A DNA stretch of 64,000 bases, from NCBI GenBank assembly GCA_026399875.1, contig JAPLQF010000020.1, positions 1 through 64,000 on the forward strand, given 5' to 3'. The notes below the pieces were generated by a model. That model searched no databases and was not told the origin of the DNA. It saw only the letters and a list, made by a program, of their open reading frames with translations. The translations under genes and the position numbers were made by a program. Shown piece after piece: positions 58,174 through 64,000 of the stretch. The stretch is from Burkholderiales bacterium. Lineage in GTDB: Bacteria > Pseudomonadota > Gammaproteobacteria > Burkholderiales > Burkholderiaceae_E. Within the stretch, counting starts at the first letter, position 1, and the number at the start of each line of letters is the position of its first letter.

Positions 58174-59886
58174 GTGAAACCGTTCACCGTCACTTCGCTG
58201 CAGGCGGCCAAGATGCCTCGGTGGCTGCTGCTGCTGCTTTGCGGTCTCTATGTCGTTCCTGGGCTGATCGGCCGTGACCCCTGGCGGTTTGCCGATGCTG
58301 CCGGGTTTGGTGTGGCCTGGACCATGGCGCTCGCCCCGAACGGGCTGCTCGACTGGCTGGCCCCGAATGTTCTGGGGATGCCGCTGATACAGGGCGGCCC
58401 GTTGCCGGCATGGCTGGGCGCGGTGGCGATCAATGCCCTGCCCTTCATGCGCCCCGACCTGGTCGTGCGCTGGGTGGCAGTCGCCTGGGTGGCGCTGATG
58501 CTGCTCTGCCTGTGGTCGGCCACCTGGCTGCTGGCTCGGCGCCCGGAGGTCCAGCCTGCCGATCCCTTCGGCGCCTCGGCCACCACCACTGATTTCGGCA
58601 GGGCGGTCGCCGACTCGGCACTGCTGATCGCACTTGCAAGCTTCGGCCTGCTCGCGCGACTGCACGAGACCACGATCGAAGCGGCGCAGGTCGTCTGGAT
58701 CGGCCTTTTCCTGTTCGGCTGCGCCAAGGCGCTCGAGTCACCGCGATCGGGCGGCGCGATCGCCGGGCTGGCCATCGGCCTGACAGTGCTGACTCGCGGA
58801 CTGCCGGTGGCCGCCGCGCTGCTGCTGACGGTCTTGATCCTGATCTGGCAGGTCGGTGCCTTCAGGCTGGTGGCGCGGACCCTGCTGGTCTGGCTGGCCA
58901 CGGTGGCGCTCGCGGTCGCGTTGCCATGGCCACTCGCCCTCGGGTACGTCGGCGAGGCCGGTGTGGCCTGGCGCGATGCCTGGCTCGACTGGAACGCCTC
59001 GCTGGTCGGCGGACCAAGCCTGGCAAGCGGACGCTACGCACTGGAAAACCTGATCTGGTTCTTCTGGCCGGCCTGGCCGATTGCCGGTTGGGCGCTCTGG
59101 CGCTGGCGTGAGCGTCGACTGGAGCCGGCGATCGCTCTGCCGACGGTCACCGCGATGACGCTTCTGGTTGTGGCGATGCTCTCGCCGATCGGCACCGAAG
59201 CCGGTCTGCTGCCGATCGTGCCACCCCTGGCCATGCTGGCGGCGCTGGGCCTGCCGACCATCCGGCGCGGCCTGACCAGCCTGATCGACTGGTTCGCGGT
59301 GATGACCTTCACCCTGATCGGGCTGGCTCTCTGGGCTTACTGGATCGCCTTCCAGACCGGATGGCCGGCACCAATGGCCTATCGCGCGCAGCAATCACTG
59401 CTCGGATTCGCACCGGTCATCGATCCACTTGAGGTGCTCCTTGGCGCAGCGGCGACCATCGCCTGGCTGACGCTGGTCGCCTGGCGTGTCTCTCGCAAGC
59501 CCCGGGCCCTTTGGCGCTCGGTCGTGCTGTCGGCAGGCGGAGTGGTACTGGGCTGGTTCCTGCTCATGACCCTGTGGCTGCCGGGCGGCAATTACCGCAG
59601 CACCTACCGGGATGTGGCGCAGCAGGCAGGGGTGGTGGTCTCGACCCGACACCGCTGCGTGAGAACGCTCGGACTGGATGCCGCACAGCGCGCAACCTTT
59701 GCCTACTTCGGCAAGCTGCGGCTGAACGACGAGCGGCCCGACTGCGAATGGCTGCTGGTTGCCGACCGTGCCGACCGGCCGCTGGCGGTCGTCGGCGAGC
59801 CTGATCTCTGGCGACTGGCCTGGCGCGGGCAGCGTCCGGTCGACCGCCGCGAACGCTTCCGGCTGCTGCGTCGTGTCGACAACTGA
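58174..59886 (+). CDS. GT-C/ArnT-like membrane glycosyltransferase
   Basis: Polytopic membrane protein of 570 residues with about 11-12 helices. The start KMPRWLLLLLCGLYVVPGLI, followed by GRDPWRFADAAGFG, resembles the first luminal loop of GT-C transferases, where an acidic pair binds the lipid-linked donor; here RDPW and FADA supply the acids. A short soluble C-terminal domain (RDVAQQAGVVVSTRHRCVRT) follows. Probably transfers a sugar from polyprenyl phosphate to an envelope acceptor; donor and acceptor are unknown. The GTG at 58174 lacks a clear ribosome site; ATG 58213 is an alternative. It overlaps the MATE gene by 14 bases. Confidence 0.75.
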   Translation: MKPFTVTSLQAAKMPRWLLLLLCGLYVVPGLIGRDPWRFADAAGFGVAWTMALAPNGLLDWLAPNVLGMPLIQGGPLPAWLGAVAINALPFMRPDLVVRWVAVAWVALMLLCLWSATWLLARRPEVQPADPFGASATTTDFGRAVADSALLIALASFGLLARLHETTIEAAQVVWIGLFLFGCAKALESPRSGGAIAGLAIGLTVLTRGLPVAAALLLTVLILIWQVGAFRLVARTLLVWLATVALAVALPWPLALGYVGEAGVAWRDAWLDWNASLVGGPSLASGRYALENLIWFFWPAWPIAGWALWRWRERRLEPAIALPTVTAMTLLVVAMLSPIGTEAGLLPIVPPLAMLAALGLPTIRRGLTSLIDWFAVMTFTLIGLALWAYWIAFQTGWPAPMAYRAQQSLLGFAPVIDPLEVLLGAAATIAWLTLVAWRVSRKPRALWRSVVLSAGGVVLGWFLLMTLWLPGGNYRSTYRDVAQQAGVVVSTRHRCVRTLGLDAAQRATFAYFGKLRLNDERPDCEWLLVADRADRPLAVVGEPDLWRLAWRGQRPVDRRERFRLLRRVDN

Positions 59887-61247
59887 CCGCGCCGAGGTCG
59901 GCTCGAGTCGACGCGCGTCGACCGTGCAGATCCTGTCGCTGGGCTGGCCGATGTACGTCGGTCAGCTGGCGGTCATGGCCAACGGCATCATCGATACCGC
60001 CATGGCCGGACACCTGTCGGCGACCGACCTGGCGGCAGTGGCCATCGGCGCGAGCGTCTTCTATACGGTTTATGTCGGCCTGATGGGTGCACTGCAGGCG
60101 ATTTCCCCGGTCGCAGCCCAGCACTTCGGCGGCGGTCGTCCGCGCGAAGTCGGCGACACATGGCGTCAGGGTCAGTGGATGGCGCTGGCATTGCTCGGTC
60201 CGGGGCTGATCGTACTGTGCTTCCCCCAGCCGCTGCTGTGGATCGCTGCCGCGCCCGAGGCGGTGAACGAGCGCGCCCTTCAGTATCTGCATGCACTGGC
60301 CTTCGGCCTGCCGGCAGCATTATGGTTCAGGGCCTTCACGACCCTCAATATCGCAGTCTCACGCCCGCGGGTGGTCATGGCAATCAACCTGATCGGCCCG
60401 GTCTGCAAGGTGCCGCTCAATCTGCTTTTCATTGGCGGCTGGGAGGGTATTCCCGCGATCGGCCTGCCGGGCCTGTCGCCGATGGGCGGCGCCGGGTGCG
60501 GCGTCGCGACCGCGGTGATGTACTGGGTCTCGGCCATGATCGGCTGGCTGATGCTGCGGCGAAGCGAGTTCTATCGGCCCTTCGCCATGCACGGACTCGG
60601 CCGGCCGAAGTGGCCGGCGCTCAAGGAACTCCTGCGACTGGGACTGCCGATCGGCGGGACCTACCTGATCGATGTCAGCGCCTTCAACATGGTCACCCTG
60701 ATGGTCGCGCGCCTGGGAACCGAGACGGTCGGCGGGCATGCCATCGTCTCGAACGTGGCCGCGGTGCTCTACATGCTGCCACTTGCGCTCTCGGGCGCAG
60801 CCGGTGTGCTCGCGGCCCAGCAGCTCGGCGCGCTCAACCCGGCCGCGGCGCGGCGCATCGCCTGGCACGGTATCCAGCTGGTGGTCGGGCTCGCTGTCCT
60901 CACGGCGATCGGGCTCTACATGCTGCGCGAGCCGATCGCCCACGCCTACACCAGCAACCCCGAGGTGGCCAGCGTCGCGATGTCACTGCTGGCGCTGGTA
61001 TCGGCCTATCACGTCTTCGACGCCATGCAGTGCACCGTCGCGTTTGCCCTGCGCGCCTGGAAGGTCTCGGTCGCACCAATGGTGATCTTCGCGGTGTCGC
61101 TCTGGGGGGTCGGGCTGGGCGCTCGGACTGGGCATGGGCGTTGCCGGTTTCTGGATCGCGGCGGTGGTCGCGGTCGCGCTCGCCGGCCTGTCGCTGATGG
61201 TGCTGTTCGAGCGAGTCGCCCGACGCCAGATCGATGCCAGCCGCTAG
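59873..61247 (+). CDS. MATE family efflux transporter, frameshifted near its end
   Basis: Multidrug/toxin antiporter of the NorM type. It shows [60 protein letters not shown] and [20 protein letters not shown]. At the G6 run 61104-61109 the frame changes: as written, the product runs on as non-MATE Arg/Gly-rich sequence antisense to orn. Dropping one G gives [20 protein letters not shown] and [17 protein letters not shown], the normal last helix, ending at TAG 61247 with exactly 458 codons. It may be a sequencing error, a real mutation or a switchable tract. The GTG start overlaps the previous gene. Confidence 0.85.
61104..61109 (+). other. G6 homopolymer at the MATE frame change
   Basis: Six consecutive G in CTCTGGGGGGTCGGG. 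With five G the MATE reading frame is continuous to its natural stop. Confidence 0.85.
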
Positions 61248-61837
61248 GTGGGCGAGGCCGCCGGCGGCTCGGGGTTCATCCGGAAAAAATGCTGGCGGTA
61301 GTGGCGCAATTCGTCGATCGACTCTTCGATATCGGCCAGCGCAGTGTGGGCGCTGCGCTTGGCAAACGATCGGGCCACCTCGGGTCGCCAGCGTTTGCAC
61401 AGTTCCTTGATGGTCGAGACATCAAGATTGCGGTAGTGGAAGAAAGCCTCGAGCTCGGGCATGGTCCGGGCCATGAAACGACGGTCCTGGCCAATCGAAT
61501 TGCCGCACATCGGCGATTTTCCGGGCGGCACCCACGGGCGAAGGAACTCGAGCAGCATTGCCTGCGCCTGCGCCTCGGTCACGGTGGATTCACGCACCCG
61601 GGCGGTCAGACCCGAGCGGCCGTGGGTCGCGGTATTCCAGGCATCCATCGCGAGCATGACCGATTCGGGCTGATGAATTGCCAGCACCGGCCCGGTTGCG
61701 AGCGGGTTGAGCGCACTGTCGGTGACGACCACTGCCACTTCGATGATGCGGTCGACTTCAGGCTTGAGCCCGGTCATTTCCATGTCGACCCAGATCAGAT
61801 GGGTTTCATTCGGGGTTACAGGCAAGGGCTGTGACAT
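61244..61837 (-). CDS. orn: Oligoribonuclease Orn
   Basis: 3'-5' exonuclease that degrades two- to five-base RNAs, including pGpG from c-di-GMP turnover. The 197 residues carry the DEDDh motifs: [11 protein letters not shown] (Asp, Glu), [14 protein letters not shown] (Asp) and [13 protein letters not shown] (His, Asp), plus [13 protein letters not shown]. The ATG at 61837 is preferred to the longer frame. Its stop (CTA on the plus strand) overlaps the MATE stop in a CTAG tetranucleotide. It is linked in function to the c-di-GMP genes at 7.3-10.9 kb, which make its substrate. Confidence 0.96.
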   Translation of the reverse strand: MSQPLPVTPNETHLIWVDMEMTGLKPEVDRIIEVAVVVTDSALNPLATGPVLAIHQPESVMLAMDAWNTATHGRSGLTARVRESTVTEAQAQAMLLEFLRPWVPPGKSPMCGNSIGQDRRFMARTMPELEAFFHYRNLDVSTIKELCKRWRPEVARSFAKRSAHTALADIEESIDELRHYRQHFFRMNPEPPAASPT

Positions 61838-61888
61838 AATTTTTCTCCACTCCGATTGTCTCACGAGGCCTTGCCGCCTCCTCCACGC

Positions 61889-63217
61889 GTGACCCTATCC
61901 CCTGCCCTCACCCTGACCGTCATCTTCCTGACCGCGCTGTTGCTGTCGATGGCCACTCGCCTGTGGCTTGCCAGCAGGCAGATTCGCCATGTGGCGCGCC
62001 ATCGCAACCAGGTGCCCGCCGATTTCGCCGAGCGCATCTCGCTGTCGGCCCATCAGCGGGCCGCCGACTACACCGTGGCCCGGGTCCGCCTGTCGATGAT
62101 CGAAGCGGTGCTGGGAGCCGTCGTACTGCTGGGCTTCACCGTCTTCGGCGGCATCAGCCTGGTGGCCGATCTGCTGCGCGCGGCAATGCCCGACAGCCCG
62201 TTCTGGCGCCAGGTGATGCTGATCGGTGCGATCGCCCTGATCGCAGGGGCGATCGACATCCCGCTGTCCTGGTATCGGCAGTTCGGTCTCGAGAAACAGT
62301 TCGGCTTCAACCGCATGACGCCAGCACTGTTTTTCGCCGATCTGGCCCGCGGTACGCTGGTTGCCGTTCTCCTTGGCCTGCCCCTGCTGATGGCGGTGCT
62401 CTGGCTGATGGAGCGCGCCGGTGCGCTCTGGTGGCTCTGGACCTGGGCGGTCTGGATGGTCTTCAACCTGGCAGTGCTGGTGCTCTATCCGACTGTGATC
62501 GCGCCGCTCTTCAATCGTTTCGTGCCGCTGGAGGCGGGTTCGGTGCGCGATCGGGTCGAGCAGCTCCTTGAGCGCTGCGGCTTTGCCTCGCAGGGGCTGT
62601 TCGTGATGGACGGCAGCAAGCGCTCGGCCCACGGCAATGCCTACTTCACCGGATTCGGGCGCAGCAAGCGGATTGTCTTTTTTTTCTTGTTGCTGGCCAG
62701 GCTGTCGGCCGACGAAATCGAAGCTGTGCTGGCCCACGAACTCGGGCATTTCGCTCATCGCCACATCATCAAGCGGATCGTGATGAGCTTTGCGATCAGC
62801 CTGGCCGGACTCTGGCTGCTGGGATGGCTGTCCCGTCAGCCCTGGTTCTATCAGGGGCTCGGCGTCACGCCGCTCGCGGGTGACGGGCTTGGCGGCTATG
62901 CGCTGCTGCTCTTTTTCCTGGTGCTGCCGGCTTTCACCTTCATCCTGCAGCCTCTGGGAAGCTGGATGTCGCGCCGCCACGAGTTTCAGGCCGACGCCTT
63001 TGCGGCGCGCCAGTCCAGTGCCGAGTATCTGAGCCGGGCGCTGGTCAAACTCTATGAAGACAATGCCTCGACACTCACGCCCGATCCGATCCACTCGGCT
63101 TTCTATGATTCGCATCCGCCGGCGGCCCTGCGCCTGAAGCATCTTGCCGGGCTGGGCGGTGCGAGCGCGGGGCGCGGCGCACTTGTCGCCACTGAACTGC
63201 CCGGAGCAGCAACATGA
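61889..63217 (+). CDS. M48 family (Ste24-like) membrane metalloprotease
   Basis: Zinc protease of 442 residues with about seven helices. The fold is that of the CAAX-protease/Ste24 group: long N-terminal membrane part, [40 protein letters not shown], zinc motif [13 protein letters not shown], and the third ligand Glu in [11 protein letters not shown]. The likely start is GTG at 61889; an in-frame TTG at 61856 is possible. It is divergent from orn and overlaps phhB by four bases. Bacterial members probably act in membrane protein quality control. Confidence 0.9.
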   Translation: MTLSPALTLTVIFLTALLLSMATRLWLASRQIRHVARHRNQVPADFAERISLSAHQRAADYTVARVRLSMIEAVLGAVVLLGFTVFGGISLVADLLRAAMPDSPFWRQVMLIGAIALIAGAIDIPLSWYRQFGLEKQFGFNRMTPALFFADLARGTLVAVLLGLPLLMAVLWLMERAGALWWLWTWAVWMVFNLAVLVLYPTVIAPLFNRFVPLEAGSVRDRVEQLLERCGFASQGLFVMDGSKRSAHGNAYFTGFGRSKRIVFFFLLLARLSADEIEAVLAHELGHFAHRHIIKRIVMSFAISLAGLWLLGWLSRQPWFYQGLGVTPLAGDGLGGYALLLFFLVLPAFTFILQPLGSWMSRRHEFQADAFAARQSSAEYLSRALVKLYEDNASTLTPDPIHSAFYDSHPPAALRLKHLAGLGGASAGRGALVATELPGAAT

Positions 63218-63570
63218 CAACGATCATCAGCATTGAGCAACTGCAGACCGGCCAATGCAGACCGCTCGGCGCGCGCGATGCGATCGACGCCGAGGCAATC
63301 TCGGCGCAGCTGTCGGTGCTGCCCGCCTGGCGACACACCGACGGTGCGATCGAAGCCCGCTTTCGATTCGGCGGCTGGTGGCAGACCATCGGTTTCGTCA
63401 ATGCACTGGCCTGGATGGCCGATGGCCAGGACCACAGCCCCGATCTCATGGTTGCCTACGACCGTTGCACGGTGATCTGGCGGACCCATTCGGCGAACGG
63501 CGTCACCCTCAACGATTTCATCTGCGCCGCCCGCACCGACGCGCTTTACCACGAGCGCGCGCAGCCATGA
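63214..63570 (+). CDS. phhB: Pterin-4a-carbinolamine dehydratase
   Basis: Recycles 4a-hydroxytetrahydrobiopterin and can act as a small regulator. The 118 residues contain the family motifs: FRFGGWWQTIGFVNALAWMA, DGQDHSPDLMVAYDRCTV (with the catalytic His of the H-P-type pair) and TVIWRTHSANGVTLNDFICA. No phenylalanine hydroxylase gene lies beside it. The gene starts inside the M48 stop (ATGA) and is followed by rsgA, an order I know from Burkholderiales. Confidence 0.93.
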   Translation: MTTIISIEQLQTGQCRPLGARDAIDAEAISAQLSVLPAWRHTDGAIEARFRFGGWWQTIGFVNALAWMADGQDHSPDLMVAYDRCTVIWRTHSANGVTLNDFICAARTDALYHERAQP

Positions 63571-63613
63571 CTGCGCTGCGCCTGCCCGGCTCGACCTCGC
63601 AGGCACACGGCGC

Positions 63614-64000
63614 GTGACCTCAGGCCCGCTGCAGGCCAGCGTCATTGCCGCCTATGGGCGACAGTTCTGGCTGAGGGCCGATAACGGCGAGGAGCGCAGC
63701 GCAGTCACCCGCGGGCGCAATGCCGACGTGGTCGCCGGCGACCGGGTCGTCTGGACCGAACTCGGCGCCGGACAGGCGGTGATCGACACGGTTTTGCCGC
63801 GCACGAACAGGCTGCGACGCAGTGACAGCCGCCGCGAAAAGATCATCGCGGCCAACCTCGGACAGGTTGCGGTGGTGATCAGTGGCGAACCGCTCTTTTC
63901 AGAGGAGCTCCTGCTCAGAGTCCTGATCGCGGCCGAGTGCGAAGACATCGCCTGCCTGCTGATTGCCACCAAGGCCGACATCGCACCGGCGATCGCTGCC
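63614..64000 (+). CDS. rsgA: Ribosome biogenesis GTPase RsgA (C-terminus beyond window)
   Basis: GTPase that checks 30S subunit maturation. From the GTG at 63614 the 129 visible codons give the N-terminal OB fold (ASVIAAYGRQFWLRADNGEE, VVAGDRVVWTELG) and the start of the circularly permuted GTPase domain (RREKIIAANLGQVAVVISGE, CLLIATKADI, the latter carrying the xKxD base-specificity motif). The frame is open to the window edge. It is 44 bases after phhB. Confidence 0.93.
   Translation, partial: MTSGPLQASVIAAYGRQFWLRADNGEERSAVTRGRNADVVAGDRVVWTELGAGQAVIDTVLPRTNRLRRSDSRREKIIAANLGQVAVVISGEPLFSEELLLRVLIAAECEDIACLLIATKADIAPAIAA

Noticed and set aside
61895-63220. 441-codon frame opposite the M48 protease
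   Set aside because: Shadow of a complete membrane protease gene; Gln/Arg/His-rich composition is typical of antisense frames.

Overview
The window looks like chromosomal DNA of a high-GC betaproteobacterium, most likely of the order Burkholderiales. This rests on protein families and gene order: carA-carB-greA facing yhbY, divergent from rlmE-ftsH-folP-glmM; dnaX-ybaB-recR next to the SRP RNA; orn divergent from an M48 protease, a pterin carbinolamine dehydratase and rsgA; and a Burkholderiales-type short H-NS protein. I see no prophage, insertion sequence, CRISPR array or plasmid gene. Genus cannot be read from the sequence.

Region 1 (1-12.6 kb) is signalling. A chemotaxis operon on the minus strand runs cheZ-like, cheY, cheA, cheW, mcp, cheR (cut by the window edge). 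Divergent from it is a hybrid histidine kinase with a NarL-type regulator. Then come a pseudo-receiver/GGDEF/EAL protein whose stop codon overlaps the start of a diguanylate cyclase gene, and an orphan PAS-type histidine kinase.

Region 2 (12.6-28.4 kb) is accessory metabolism: an M20 peptidase, a DUF1254/DUF1214 protein, an NDP-forming acyl-CoA ligase, a Bug/TctC binding protein, and a nitronate monooxygenase. Divergent from the last, across a perfect palindrome, is a GntR regulator followed by a crotonase, three acyl-CoA dehydrogenases and an MFS transporter. I read 14.1-26.4 kb as one GntR-controlled CoA-thioester catabolic island for an unidentified carboxylic acid. This is the best candidate in the window for an undescribed system. 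A HAD phosphatase and a second MFS transporter follow.

Region 3 (28.4-30.9 kb) is a scar: a DUF1992 gene, a decayed CpdA-like phosphodiesterase pseudogene overlapping it, AT-rich DNA, an H-NS gene, tRNA-His, tRNA-Arg, an exported beta-carbonic anhydrase and tRNA-Pro.

Region 4 (31-42.8 kb) is housekeeping: glmM, folP, ftsH, rlmE, yhbY with a long basic tail, greA (TTG start, terminator in its leader), carB, carA (TTG start) and a DUF4230 protein.

Region 5 (42.8-64 kb) holds an SsuABC/TauABC-like ABC transporter, a MAPEG protein, recR (TTG start), ybaB, dnaX with a Pro-Ala hexamer repeat, the SRP RNA, an AddAB-like helicase-nuclease pair, trxA, rho with a C-rich leader, rpmE2, a GT-C membrane protein, a MATE transporter gene frameshifted in a run of six G, orn, an M48 protease, phhB and the start of rsgA. 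Short tandem repeats of 8-13 bp lie flush with several gene ends.
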